NCBI GenBank assembly: GCA_035578175.1
Contig: JAQMRL010000003.1
Location: 108,662,469-108,726,468 of the forward strand
Source of the DNA: Catonia carolina
Lineage: Eukaryota; Arthropoda; Insecta; Hemiptera; Achilidae
Direction of reading: 5' to 3'
DNA: 64,000 bases
The translations under genes were made by a program, and so were the position numbers. The notes beneath the pieces were generated by a model. It made no database searches and was not told where the DNA came from. It saw only the letters and a list, made by a program, of their open reading frames with translations. Within the stretch, counting starts at the first letter, position 1. Every line of letters starts with the position of its first letter. Below, in pieces: positions 47,166 through 60,500 of this stretch.

Positions 47166-48039
47166 AGTGAGTAGGGTTGCGCTATCAACCAAAATGTTTA
47201 TTTTAAGAAAACTCTGCGAAAAGTTAACGTGATCGGTATTGTGTTAGTAAAAGTCTAGTTTCCCGGGTGGAGAAATCGATTAACAAAAGTCAGCGCTTAA
47301 TACCTTCAGTTTTCCTTTCTTAATTCTTCAGTTACGAGATATTTGTATATTTCTAAGCCCCGGAATGGGGTCGTACCTCGGATTTATCCTGTGGGTTTCA
47401 GAGGGTGAGGAACAAAAAAGGTCTCCTGTATTTTTCGTTCCAAAGCTTTCTTATGGGTTTAAGAGCCCGTTACATTAGCCTCTAGGTTATAACAAGACTA
47501 ATATCAGTAATATGTAGATACTCATGCCTATAATGAATACGTATATAGGAAGAAAAATATTGTTTTTATTTTTTAATTATTTTAATATTTATTAACAATA
47601 AAAAAATATATTCGTAGTTGGATTCGACCCACCTATCTCTAAAATTTACAATACTTAAATTTACAATAAACTTAAATACTTAACTTCTACAATATTTAAA
47701 TACTTACGGTTACAAATGTATATATTTTGAGCTAAAATACAGCTTAAAATGTATCTACATTGATATTTTTAAGAGGTCTAAATATTTTCTAATTATTCCT
47801 GATTGCAACTAGTGTTCATTTATTCGTGGGAAGATAATATTTGCAAACTAATGAAATCAATGCTATTTCCCTATAGTTCAAATTTCGTGGGAACCCGGTA
47901 TAGGGCAATCGGGAAAAATTGTTTGCAGCCCTTGGTGGGCATTTTATGACAAAATCGTATACACAGAGGTTGTATGCAGAGTACGTATGCAGAATTTTAC
48001 AGGTGCAGAGGTAGAAATGTAATAGATAACAATCACATT
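47166..48039. other. Unassigned sequence
   Basis: 47630-47710 is an irregular run of TTTACAATA/CTTAAATA units. Otherwise no gene or RNA was recognised. Confidence 0.35.
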
Positions 48040-48273
48040 TATATCCTCTGAGACTAATGAATTTCATATCGCTATGCAGCCAGACCATGTGGTGAATGAA
48101 GTAAAGTTATCGTTTGATGCAAGGTGGAAAGTAGATGCTTTTCACAGGACCTGGCATGCTGATAAGAATATTTTTATATTCAGTATGGAAACCACCTCAC
48201 TCTTCGGTTTACTTAGTGAAGCTTCTAGAGGGTCAAACCAGCCTTTCGGCTGATGACCTAAACAATAAGCACA
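48040..48273 (+). repeat. R1 repeat, copy 6 (5' truncated)
   Basis: Only the 3' half is present: CAGCCAGACCATGTGGTGAA through CCTTTCGGCTGATGACCTAA. Confidence 0.65.
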
Positions 48274-48974
48274 TGTGCAATTTCATTTAAAATACTTATT
48301 AAATGCAAAGTACATTTTGATTTTGTTAATTCCTGCGTAAGAAAAGCCTGTGATCGGGAATGAGTTGAATAATATTGATAATAATTAATTACTAAGTACT
48401 TTTTAATAATTTTATTACATACCTAGCTTATTGAAACTTAAACTAGTAATAAAATTTTTAATTAATGAATCAGTCATTTCAGAAAACCCAAAGGTCAAAA
48501 AACTAACTTTTGGTGAATTAAAAAACTGGTAATTTACTACGTTTCAATAAAAAAAACAATGTAATAATAGAGTTTGTTCAGAAGACTATTCGTCACAAAC
48601 AGTAGTCACGTATCTCGCTTAAAAGATTTTTGCATAGTTCTTTTACATAGCCTCATCCACTACAAAGTAAAACTTAAGCTTCAAGACATCATCAACTTTC
48701 ATTTTTAAATTAGAAGAAAGCATTTTATATCCTTAACGATGAGCTGTGTCTTAGCGTTATATAACTTAGAAAAGCCAGACTTATGTATTTTTTTTTAGGG
48801 AGGAATGCACTACAGAAAAAAAGTAAAATTGTGACTTACGGGCTTTCTGAACTGACTGATTCACATTCTAAATAATTTAAAATTTACAGTATTATAAACA
48901 TTTACATATTCAACAAAATAAAATTTACAATATTCCTACTTTATCAAAGAAAAAATAACTATTAACATATTCCG
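48274..48974. other. Gap between two R1 copies
   Basis: AT-rich. Some blocks (CAGTCATTTCAGAAAACCCA) also occur near 39322, suggesting an older duplicated fragment. No gene was seen. Confidence 0.35.
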
Positions 48975-49364
48975 CAATGCCCACAAAAGGCAGGTGGAGT
49001 GTAAAATTATATGCACTCTTTATGCTAGATCCAGGGGTATAAAAAATAGTTCTGTTTCTTATCACGTTGTCAGCCAATTATATGACTGAACTTTTTTAGA
49101 ACAGAAGAAGTAGAGGTGTAAAAAGATACTAGTCAGAGATATCTCCTCAGAGAATAATGAATTTCACTATACAGCCAGACCCTGTGGTGAATAAAGTGGT
49201 TTCAGGGGGCAGAGTAGATGATTTTTGGAGAGCCTGGCATGCTGATAAGCTTAGGCTACGTTTGTACTCGGTGAGGAAGACATGGTAAACCAACTCACTC
49301 CTCGTTTTACTTAGTAAATCATTTAGAGGTTCAAACCAGTCCTTCGGCTGTTGACCTAAACAAC
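48975..49364 (+). repeat. R1 repeat, copy 7
   Basis: Full-length forward copy, from GCCCACAAAAGGCAGGTGG to GGCTGTTGACCTAAACAAC. The 5' end can form a small hairpin, GCCCA with GGC. Confidence 0.7.
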
Positions 49365-50600
49365 ATATTCTACAAAAAATCCTTTCAGCTTACTAAAATT
49401 AATACTTAGGGTACAAACTATTATAGATCTTTAACTTAGCATTTTTAAGGGATCAAATAAATAAAACTAGCATAGTGGACCCGTGTGAATAAATTCGCAC
49501 AATGTTCTTTAAAACTGTGTAGTAAATTACAAAATTCCATTCGGTGGAGCTCTGTATTTAGGAGTTAATAGAACTCCCATTTAAATACTCGTATATAGAT
49601 TTCTGTATTAATTTAGGAATTGTATAACTTACTAATAAATTTGTTTGTATGTCTTTCAGTGAGTACTCGGGTCGCCAAAAAAATTAGAAGTTAACCAGTG
49701 TCAAAGAAGTACGATGAATAGTTACCAGCGGAGAGTTCTATACACTTACACGAACACACAGACACACACACACACACACATTTACAAATACACAACATAA
49801 TAAACATACCGGATTTTTCACCTAACTTAATTTTCATTTATTAAAGCCTCTTTCCTGATATGACAATGTCTCACACCTGATTATACTTTGAATTGCCTCT
49901 ACCGGATTATAAGAATTGCCTAAATAATACAAGTTTTTTTATTTATATGTGTGAATTTTTTAATTAAAAATTATTTTGTTTTAAAATCTTTCATAGACTC
50001 ATTTTTATTCTATAAGTTTGTTGTATTTTAATATGTAGATACTTTTGTTAAGGTTGTTCTGCCAAAAAATATATTTCAGTTTTTTTTTTTATCTTAAAAT
50101 CTATAATAAGTTCATGTAAGACCATTTAGATTATTTTTTAGTATTTTTCTGTCAATTTGTTGGCAGGAAGGTGCGTTTATAAGGGTATTTGTTTGCTAAA
50201 ATTGTCGGCAGGAAGGCGCGTTTATAAGGGTATTTTTTGCGAAAATTGGTACAAAAGGTTTTTAAGAACGACTTTAATTACAGCAATGAAATTTTGAATA
50301 TGGGTTTAAAAAGTAGTAAGAAATAATCGTAAGCTATTTTTGAAAATGTATTTTTTTTTAACTGAAGCTTAGCACAGTTTTTCAGGGTTAAAAATATTTG
50401 GTATTGGATTTTTTTACAAAAATCAAAATACCTTATGTTCAAATTCAAAATGACTACCTACTTAATAATTCGAGTAGTGCAGTACTTTTTATGATAGCAG
50501 CAAGGCAGAAGTGATTATACCAATTTTCTGGACTTGGTTAGGGCCTGTTACTCCTTGCACTTAAACAGAACCGCAGGACTGACTCCTTGCAGTTAGACAG
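49365..50600. other. Non-coding, with AC microsatellite and a short tandem duplication
   Basis: (CA)n at about 49758-49780. GGCAGGAAGG(T/C)GCGTTTATA is repeated near 50162 and 50210. No gene was recognised. Confidence 0.5.
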
Positions 50601-50604
50601 ACCC

Positions 50605-51000
50605 GCAATACTAGTAGATGCACACACACACATGCACGCACGCACACACACACACATACACACATGTAACTCTATAGTAAATGGTTTATGTAGTGGTATT
50701 TCCATACTTTTAACCCCAAACTATCCCCACTACCAAACTGCTAGAACTCGTGCAATTTGCTGAGAACCGCGGAACAGACATGCGCATTAGCAGTACTAGT
50801 AGATGCACAAACACACATGTACGCACGCGCACCCACATAAACACATACACATACACACACGCACACACACATACATGTAACTGTATAGTAAATGGTTTAT
50901 TAGCGGTATTTCCATACTTTTAACCCCAAACTATCCCCACTACCAAACTGCTAGAACTCGTGCATTTTGCTGAGAACCGCGGAACAGACATGCACATTAG
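50605..51000. repeat. Tandem duplication of a 185-bp unit with (AC)n tracts
   Basis: ACTAGTAGATGCAC at 50610 and 50795 starts two near-identical units. Each has an AC/GCAC tract, then CCATACTTTTAACCCCAAAC and GAGAACCGCGGAACAGACAT. Confidence 0.8.
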
Positions 51001-51600
51001 CAGCCGAACGTTCCGTTTCTGGTGCTGCCAATCACTTACAGTCACGTAGGCATACGTAAACAACTTTGTGCTGCATCGTGCACAACATTAGTATTTACAA
51101 AACCCCTTAGTTTAGCACAAACCATAGTGTATTGGATGTAGCGCTGTGACCGCAATGTCTGCTTCTCAGCTCTCAGCATAAAGAAAATGCTTGACTACAG
51201 TTACCGATGTCCACCGTGTGGCGTTTGGCTGTATTATAGTTTCGTTCTGTACACGAATACGAACTATCCCTGTTATGTTATAGGAACTATCCCTGTACAC
51301 AGTATCTATAGGATACCAGACAGCACTCGCCGTGCTCAGACGAATATAAAAATAATAGCCTATGTTTTTACATCTTTGACATTGTATTTTTATGGATGGT
51401 ATCCTCCATCACAGCTTTTCCTACAAGAGATACCTAGTTCCAAATTTTATATAAAGTTACCATTTTGTTAATTGAATTTCATTGTTTTTAATTTTAAGGT
51501 GCATTTGCATAATTTTATTTAGGGTACATTTTGTGTACTAATTTGTGCATTTTGCCTTAATGTTGTATTGTAACATGTGGAATAAAGATTATTGTTATCA
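51001..51600 (+). other. Possible 3' end of an unidentified retroelement
   Basis: Ends AATAAAGATTATTGTTATCA, like the short-repeat tails of some LINEs. The 94-codon open frame at 51187 shows no domain that I recognise. Confidence 0.3.
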
Positions 51601-52805
51601 TTACTGTATGAAAAATGGCAATAATTTTTAATGGAAAACACTGCCCAGTGACGGTGCTCCAGGAAATTTAAAAAGTATTAAATGTAAATAATACATTAAA
51701 TTGCTACTACTAGCGTTGTTTTATCTTATCTTTCATCAGATAGCGCTATCCTTTTGGGTAATGGATTGGAGTTCAGTAGGAAGGAACAAATTAGACAAAT
51801 CCCGAAGATCATGAACATTTAAAGTTGATGGGGAAATGGAGAGAGAGGCTTTGGAAAAGTGAAGATAAGACAACTGTAGCAATTCCTAAAATAGTAAGTG
51901 ATCTCTATTCCATCGTCGATTCAATCAATCGCCTTTGAGCTATTTCTCTGGAAGTTATTAATTAATAAAATTTACCAAATAATTTTTAACATTCGTTGAC
52001 AAAGATGTCCCCAATATTTTGTTTTCATATTACTTTTTCCTTAGTCTGTGATACTTTGTCATAGAAAAATGGTCTTTAAAAATTAAAGTAAACAATTTAT
52101 ATATATTTTTTTTTAATTGAAATTTATTTTGATTAGTCTTAGACTAACAATTATTTTGTTGTAACTTAATTGAACTAAGTACTTAACCTAAGAGAAATTA
52201 ATAACAAATTAATAACCTTATACTGTTCATTACACCAGTTCAAATGGTTTTACACGAGGAAGTCTCCAGATCTGCGTTGTCGAGTAACTGTAGTATAGCT
52301 TCGGCATTCACATGGTGAAGAAGTCTGTCTTCATGACTCCTTGCATCTTTCCGAATTACTCAAATTAACTTACAAATTATTAATCGTCGAGTCGAAAGTC
52401 GAATGAGTATGGACATATCTAATAGGATCATAACACAAACCTTATTTTATTAGGGCGATTTTACACAGATTATTTTATAGAAAACAAACCATGGGCGAGT
52501 CAGAATGCCAGGAAAGATTAAGACAATTACTTTCTACACTCACCTTACTATCCGTACGAGACCATTAACGACACTAATCCCGAGAACGTCAAAACTTGTA
52601 TGATAATTTCCGGACAGTAATTTCTTGACAAATCGCGCGGCACGTGCGGTAGATCAGGGAAGAGAGAATAGGAGAGGGACGCCTGTCGGGGTGATAATAA
52701 CGAATTCAGTGTTAGCCAGGTAAAGCTCTAAATTAAGGTCAGCAGTACAGGAATACAGATCGTTAGTTACAATGTAGCGGGTCTCAAAGGTAAGCTGAAT
52801 GATTG
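51601..52805. other. Unassigned sequence
   Basis: No gene, repeat copy or RNA recognised. 52490-52790 is relatively GC-rich but contains no long open frame. Confidence 0.35.
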
Positions 52806-53470
52806 TTTATTACTTTCTCTTGTCTATATGAATGTATACGAAGGAAAGTATTGTTTTCATGTCGATTTTAAGAAATCGAGTTTTCACCGGATCTACACGT
52901 TTTCAGACCCCCTGAATCCAAAAAACAATTTTTTTAGCGATTGGTCTGTGTGTGTGTCTGTGTGTGTGTGAACAGAATATCTCAAGAACGGAAGAACGTA
53001 CGAACTTGAAACTTAAGTTACATACCACTACCGGACCCAACACGAACATTTTCATCAAAATCGGTCAACCGGAAGTAGTAGTTTATTCGTGTAATTTTCA
53101 CTTTTTTGCGATTTTCTCAAAAACTGGTTCTACGAGTTTTTTGAAAATCACCATGTGTACTAAATTTTTTATGCTCTACAAGATGGGTAGGCGCCATGTT
53201 TGCTGAAATTTTTGGTGAGGCTTTTTTCACGAAAAAAAATTGTTTTCTTTTAAGATACCGGCTTTAATATGCATTTTAGCGCAAAAATTTATGTAATAAA
53301 ATATGTGCAAAATTTAAAATCCTACAACTTTTATCTTCAACATTTTTTGTTTAATTTTTGTATATTATGGTTTTTGAGTTTTGTTAAATTTTTAATGTTT
53401 GATTACTAATGTTAGGTTATATTTTTCATTATTTGCAAAGGGAAGAGAAAGTTGTGTGAGTATTTTACAC
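52806..53470 (+). repeat. R4 repeat, copy 5
   Basis: Forward copy: CTTTCTCTTGTCTATATGAA, TCGAGTTTTCACCGGATCTA, a TG run, ATCAAAATCGGTCAACCGGA and GTTGTGTGAGTATTTTACAC. Confidence 0.68.
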
Positions 53471-53516
53471 GAGATTATTTATTATCTAAGAAAATCTGAG
53501 CTTTGAAAGAAACAGA

Positions 53517-53690
53517 TTTGACAGTGTGGAAGCAGTGAAAGCAAAACCGATGTAAGTTCTAAACAAGCTGACAGAAGCGGACTTCCAACACTGCTTAAAA
53601 CAATGGAAAATTCGTATGAAGCGTTGTAGGGATTGGCTAGAGAAGTACATTGAAGGAGATAAACTTTGTAATATAATTGGTGATCAATAA
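53517..53690 (+). pseudogene. mariner transposase C-terminal relic
   Basis: 58 codons reading FDSVEAVKAKP, one stop, then LTEADFQHCLKQWKIRMKRC and YIEGDKL. This is the C-terminal block of SETMAR-like mariner transposases. It begins abruptly after R4 and ends at TAA. The catalytic domain is absent. Confidence 0.75.
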
Positions 53691-54199
53691 AATATTTTTT
53701 AGCTCAGTCCGGTTATTTAATTGCCACATCTCATAAATCATAAACAAATTTTGGTCAAGACATTTTCCTCGATGGAAATTAAGTTTTCTTGGTTTATTCC
53801 AGTTTTCACAAAAATCCTTTCTGACTTCTTTAAATCATTTATCCGACACCTTTGTTCTAGAAACTGTTTAGTATCTTAGCTTTTTGTTTATGTGAATCGG
53901 TCGTCTTCCATTATGTCCAGGCGTCCGTACAGTTTTAGTAATCTTTTTCTGATCGTTTCCATTAATAGTTAATTAAATAATGTTTAGTAATTATTCGTTA
54001 AAATTATTAGAAATTAATATTTTTATTGTCGTTCTACAACACGAAATTTTTTTTCTACAGGTTCAGATTCAAAATTCATTTCCTAAAGATGACAGTCATA
54101 TCTTCAGACAACAGAAAAATAATGTTTGTTTTGTTTGTTATTTTTCTGATGTTGGCGGTAAAAGAAAATTACGTTTATTTTATAATAATATTGTTAATA
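53691..54199. other. Unassigned AT-rich sequence
   Basis: Two overlapping open frames reach 54230-54286, but only their last 25 codons resemble known protein (see the next relic). No other feature. Confidence 0.4.
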
Positions 54200-54620
54200 A
54201 TCTACGAATTGATGGACAGGAACACCTTGGTTAACAAACTAAAGGAATATGGTGTTAGTAAGAAGACTATTCATCTCATCAAATAGACTTCAAATTTTAA
54301 TTTCAGGAATAAATTAGTGAGTCTTTTGTAAATCATAACGTGGCTAAGACACGGCTATGGCCTGTTACCGATGCTATTAGCGTCATTTTGGACGAAATCA
54401 TGAAAGATCTCTGGAAAGGTTCCTAGAATTCTGGAAAAAAGATCTCTTAACATGCTACAAGGACTTGCGTCCGTGCCTAGCACTTGCAGACGATCTTGCC
54501 CTGATGTCCGAATCAAAGAAGGAAGCTATTCAATAAATTGAATAGCCAAAGGAAATAACTGAATGGCAAGTTAGCAAATCTCATTCGAAAAGATGAAATT
54601 AATGACAACAGTGCTAACTG
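54200..54620 (+). pseudogene. LINE reverse transcriptase relic
   Basis: Pieces in order: LMDRNTLVNKLKEYGVSKK at about 54208-54270 (the region after the first catalytic aspartate), then LALADDLALMSESKKEAIQ at about 54478-54535 (the ADD catalytic box), then KEITEWQ. Stops and deletions separate them. Confidence 0.7.
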
Positions 54621-54732
54621 TGCACACACATTTTAATATTTATTACTTGCTGTACAACATTTCTAACAATATATTATGACCATGATGAAGGTATTGATGG
54701 AAACATCAAGTTCACCATGACTTCACATTGTT

Positions 54733-54963
54733 TCTTTATTTATTACTTTCTCTTACCTGTATGCATATGTAGAAAGGAAAGTATTGTTTTCATGGCGAAT
54801 TTAAGAAATAGACTTTTCATCGGATATACACGTTTACAAATCCCCTCAGCCCAAAAAAACATATTTTAGCGATTGGCATATGTGTATGTATGTGTGCGTG
54901 TGTGCGTGTGCGTGTGTGTGTGTGTGTGTGTTTAAACAAAGTAGTGAGTAGTAAGTTACAATT
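54733..54963 (+). repeat. R4 repeat, truncated at the left edge of segment D
   Basis: Forward R4 start followed by a (TG)n tract. Segment D begins just after it with a short R4-like stretch in the opposite orientation. The duplication breakpoint therefore lies in or next to R4. Confidence 0.6.
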
Positions 54964-56699
54964 TTCAGCTTCTTACTGATTTCCGTTGAGATATTTTGTT
55001 CACACACATATACACACAGGTCAATCCACTAAAGACATGTTCAGGGGTCATCGTTCCACTTTTGAAGTCGAGTTTTTTCAAAATGTGTTTGATGTTGAAT
55101 AAGATTTTGAACCGTGTGGATCTTGGTAAGGTTAATGCGTTTTGGCAGCTTTGTTTGCTTCCTCATTTTTATTAATACCCACTTGAGATGAGCTCCATAT
55201 AAATACCACTTAATTACTAATTTAAAAATTCTTGTGTACATTAAAAAATGTTTAACAAAATTAGGAACCTAAATGTAGATATTATTTTTAGGGTCAGTGC
55301 GAATGAGAAAATATTTATATAGTCTAAGGATAAGTGTACGTACTTGAATTACTGTTTGATTACTTAAGCCTCGTTGTAGATTATAAAAGACCAGAGTTGT
55401 ATTTAAAAGTTTTTCTTCCTCCGGGAGGACAACTACCCAGCCAAAGCTTTATCGTTTTTTGAACCGTCAGTAAAACTCATTATCTTTAAAGTGCTCAGTG
55501 TGTCTTAACGAAAGACCAAATTTTGAAAGAAAATTGAAACAAACACTATAAACTCAAATTGAGTAACACAAACTTATAAAATTGCAAGGATGTTGGTCAG
55601 TAATCCATGCTGCAATAACACCAACACTGTTCTAATTTAGAAATGTACAAAAAAAGATTTGACACGACGCTGAAAATCTTGCACCCAGAACCCCTAACCG
55701 ACTTCATCACCTACTTCAGTGTCTTGTGGTGTCCTTCGGTATTGTTAAGAATTATTTCATAAACTTTAAGTAGGGTAACTTAGGGTACTACGGCCTTGGT
55801 TAACGTAATTTGTTAATAACAAATACGCAAGATTAAAAAATTCATTATATTTACAAGAGAACTCTTTACACCTTTCTTTCCGCCTGCGTTAGCAGTAAAT
55901 GCAAAACAGTCAACGGTAAACAAAAAAAAAACACCTTTCTTTAGCAGTTACTAAAGTTTCATATCGTTAAATTTATGTTTTTATTTACAAATAGAATAAA
56001 TTTGTGGTATTTTCCGTGCGATCACACTCCCCATGCAACGGGGTAATATAAGCACACTGTTGGGGAATATGAGCTCGTTTAAAAACATTTTGTTTTAACA
56101 CTTAATGAACACTTTAAACAAGGTTGATAATGCATAATTTATTATTTAATGCATAATTAATTACAATAGCACTTATACCAAATAATTGTACTCTCAAATC
56201 TATGTTTGACTTACTTGAATTTTGAATAAAACTTTAAAAAATGTTAGGAAATAACGGAAAAATTATGAAAATTAGTTTTGTAAATTAATTGTCAATATTA
56301 ATGGTTATTAACTTCATGAAAAATAATGTTAAAATTTTTGAAGAAAGTAAAATATTTCTAATAATTTTATTAAGGGTTACAATAGTCGTTATTTCCACAA
56401 AAAAAGAAAATTTTATCATCGTTTATTAACATCCCTGATTAAATATTTGGTACAATGCTAGAAAAAATGAACAACGTAATTGAAAATTAAGGTGCAATCA
56501 TAATGGAATAAAAAGCTTATTTTTTACAGTGTCCGCAAGTTATATTATTTAATAACATATATATAGTTCCGTGCATTCAATCCGTTTAGAAAAAACAATT
56601 GCGTTTCTTAATACTTCAGGGTAAAATCTGATGGCGTCATGAAATTAGGTCGGTCCTGTGAATTGGCCTAATAGTACTTTTTTAATTTCTTTTTTTAAA

Positions 56700-57395
56700 A
56701 TACCTAATGAGCTACTAACAACAAAACAATAGGTATTAAAACAAATTTCTATAGTAATATTTGCAAATTGATTAGTCACGATTAATGAAATAGTTTTTAT
56801 TTCTTCAATAATTTATGACCAATCAAATTAATTCGTTTATTATTACACATTAACAGAACGTAATCCAAAAATTTATGATTAAAACCCAAAATAGATACGA
56901 AATACTTAAAAAACTTTTAAAATGAAATTGTAATGGGCTACTTAATTTGAATAACAAACAATAGGTATTAAAACACAATTTTCAAGTAACAATGCAAACT
57001 CATTAGTCACGATCAATTAAGTATTTTGTATTTCTTCATTAATTTATGACAAATCAAATTTATTCGTTTATTGTTACACATTAACAGAAAGTAATACTGA
57101 AATTTATGGTTAAAGCCCGAATCAGATACAAAATACATAAAACACTTTTAACCCACTATCATCAAAAAATAAAATTGTAATTAACTACTGTATTTGAACT
57201 ACAAACAATAGGTATTAAAACATATTTCTAAAGTAAAGATTGCAAATTGATTAGTCACGATCAATGAAATATTTTTTATTTTTTTCAATAATTTATGACC
57301 AATTAAATTAATTCGTTTGTTGTTACACATTAATAGAAAGTAATCCAAATATTTATGGTTAACACCCGAATCAGATACAAAATACATTTATTTTA
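56700..57395. repeat. Tandem array upstream of copy 4
   Basis: Three monomers homologous to those at 1740-2450, slightly shortened by an internal deletion near 56925. The array ends just upstream of the copy 4 promoter. Confidence 0.72.
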
Positions 57396-57483
57396 AATAA
57401 GTTTAAATAATATAACGACAGTTGACTTAATTTTTTTCATTTCATTAAAGGGAAAAATTGTCTTTACGAGTAGATTAGTTACC

Positions 57484-57523
57484 TATATAAGGCTGGATTG
57501 GCAGAATCGAAATACATTCAATC
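57484..57523 (+). promoter_or_regulatory. Copy 4 core promoter (TATA plus initiator)
   Basis: TATATAAG at 57484-57491 and initiator ATTCAATC with A at about 57520, matching copy 1 base for base over the TATA box. It lies about 100 bases upstream of the ATG. Confidence 0.65.
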
Positions 57524-57584
57524 CTTCTAGTAGTAGAAAGCAGAACTGATCTGTTCGAGGAAGAAATCACTTGCGACGATCAAA

Positions 57585-60500
57585 ATGGCCAATTTAATGA
57601 ACTGGTTTAGTATTTGTAAAGGTAATTACATCATCTAATGTTTAGTCTTAGGTTTCAGTCATTTAATTTTAACATATTTTGAAAAAAAAACCAGATATAT
57701 GCATTTTTCACTTCTTTTAAGATGCCAAGAGGAGCTTAATGCAGTCGAAATGTTTGGTATCGATTTCATTTAGTTTAATTATTTAATTGCACATTTAACT
57801 CTTAACTGGTGAGGTGGTATTATTGGAACACTCACAGTGAGGTGGGGTCTCACAGACCCCCTCAAATTTTTTTAATTTTTTACACAAATTAAAAAATTTT
57901 TTATTTTTATGCAATGGCTTAAGTAAATTTTTAAACTGCTATAGAAATGTGGAATAGAGCTAGAAATAAAATACACTTCGCTAAACCATTACAAAAAAAT
58001 ATTTTTTATTTTACACTCGGAAAAATGAACTCAAAAACATTGTTTATTAAAATTCTATCTAAAATAGACAAAAAAAAATTTGATAATTTTAAAATGTTTA
58101 CACCTTTTAATTATGAGTTTAAAAACAATTCGAATAAATCAGAATAATTCTAAAATAAAACTAAAAAATTCTGCACGGTTTTAAAATTTGTAAAAATATG
58201 CTGATATTACACTGAATAAACACTAAACGTCTCTCAGTTTTCTCCACAAATAGAGCAAAGATCAGGTCTACAATCCAGGCAGTATGGTTTTAACATCTTC
58301 TGCATTGAAATTTTGCTTTCCTATCTCTTTCTCTAGGACACAATTGGAATCTTTTTCTTTTTTCTCCCACACGAACATTTTGCTGTGGCACTGTTTCTCC
58401 TAAAAGGTTTGCAACCATAGACCGTAACTGTCTCGGAAGAACTTCATTATGGATACGCCTTCTTTAGTGTAGTTCCATTAAAGACCTTGCCAGGTTTTTC
58501 AAAAAATTGAAGCGTGTCGGTTTCTGGATATTGGGCACTGAGTAATGAATCACGTATGCGTTTACACCAGCAATGTTCAATATTGCAAAAAATATTACTG
58601 TAGGCTATCTTTTTGTTCGCCTACTTGTGTTGTAACCAGCGCATTTCTGGTCCAATACTTCCACTCCTCCTTTTGTGGAATTGTAAAATGCTATTATAGC
58701 TGGTTTTCCGGTCTCTTCATCTTGTGATACATTGAGGACAAACTTATGACAGCTTTACTTTGTTTTGGAACATAAAAGTGAAGAGTGAGGTCACTAGTGA
58801 ACCCATAAACTGAGCTTAGTACGTTTCTAGACTTTTTAAGCAAAAACTCAGGTGGAATTTCACCTTTATTTTTCCGAAGAGTTCCTACGTAAGTTAAATT
58901 TCGCTTTTTTAAATTCTCTAGCCAACTAAATTGAAGAAAACCAATTATCAGCAGTCACATTTCTATTGCTATTGTATATAGGTTTTGACAAACGCAGAAC
59001 ACTTTGGGTGGGTTTTAGGAAAGTTTGCTCTTCTTTGCTAAGACCCTCACCATCACAATTTTTTCCAGTATAATCACATTCAATTTTTTATAACATTATC
59101 AGGAAAATCTGGGTCGTTAACCCTAAACTGTTTATCTCCAGACGCCATTTTTGTAAATCACTATGAGAACGAAACTAATACACCCACGGTGAGGTGGGGT
59201 CTGACAGACCCTAAAGCAACTTTAACTTGTTGTACCGACTATAAAATCAAAAGCTAGAACGCAAACAGATCGTAGGGGAGCTCAACACCAACTTACTTGA
59301 AGGTACTGAACGCGTCAAGGTCATCTGACTCTCAGTGTTGCCAATGTTAAAAAATGAAAATTCCCTGGGGTTTGGCAGACCCCACGTCAACAGTTAAGGG
59401 GTAAGCCCCTTTTCCTTATAAATACACTCTTCAATATTAGAAATCGAACGTTCAATTTTTGCCTTTAATTAAAAACGTGTAAATGGATTGTAATCAAAAA
59501 TACTTAAAATACTCCCGGAAGGGAAAATCTGCCCGTGTAATATTACGGGATCATTGTGGAGACAACCCTTTGGATATGAAACAATCGGCAAAGAACGAGT
59601 CCGTAAAGGGTCTGGCGTGTCATCGAAAGTAACGAAATTTGCACTGTAGCCCTGCCACTAACAGTCTCGTTCGTATAACTTTAACGTAGCAATACACAAA
59701 TTAATGAATTTATTCCCAGTGGAAATGTTACATCCTCAAGTACTTCCACCATCACTTACATGTGACGTTACGATTTTGTAAACTTCCAGTCTCGCGGAAT
59801 TTATTTAATAAAACCAATGCTGTTTACTTATTTGTAAGAATAGTATTATAATATATTAACTAAAAATCATCATATACTGGTTGTTTTAAGCAAAACAAAG
59901 TTTATAAATATATACATCCAGTCTCGTAAAATTTACTTATTAATACAACATTAAGTTTTACAATATTTTTGCATGGCTTAAATTTTGACCGTTGCCTATA
60001 CTTAAGGCGTTTTTTAATGTTAATCTTTCTCTGAAGACACTAAAAAAACAGGCGTTGTACTTTTCAGTCACCTAACTAACTGTTGGATTTTATGTTTCCA
60101 AAAGTTGAACTTCATTACTTTTTATAATTTCACCAAGGGACATGCTTATTGGCACACTTGCACCCTTCTTCAGCTACTAAAGATTCTTGCAACTCAAGGT
60201 GGATTTCATTCAGCTGCGTCTAACATCTGGCATTTACAATGTTATTGAGCAGTTTGCTTTCAATTTTTTGAATAGGGTTTCTGTTGGATTGGTTTGGGCA
60301 TACGTCCATATGAGTTTTAACACTTGAAAAGATCAACAGTTCAGAGTTTAACCGAAAAGCCAATAATTTTTTGAACTCTATTAGAATTTTATATCTTCCT
60401 TATTGTATTCTTCGTCGTGAGTTTGCTATCTAGGTTTAACCCAAGATCGTTTACTGTTTTGGGTAAACGATTATTTAAGAAAATGACAAATTTATTTGCC

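Noticed and set aside
49740..50880. CRISPR-like spaced repeats
   Set aside because: These are AC microsatellites and a simple 185-bp tandem duplication in a eukaryotic genome, with no regular repeat-spacer pattern.
51187..51471. 94-codon open frame
   Set aside because: It shows no domain, no signal peptide and no second copy. The region looks like a retroelement tail.
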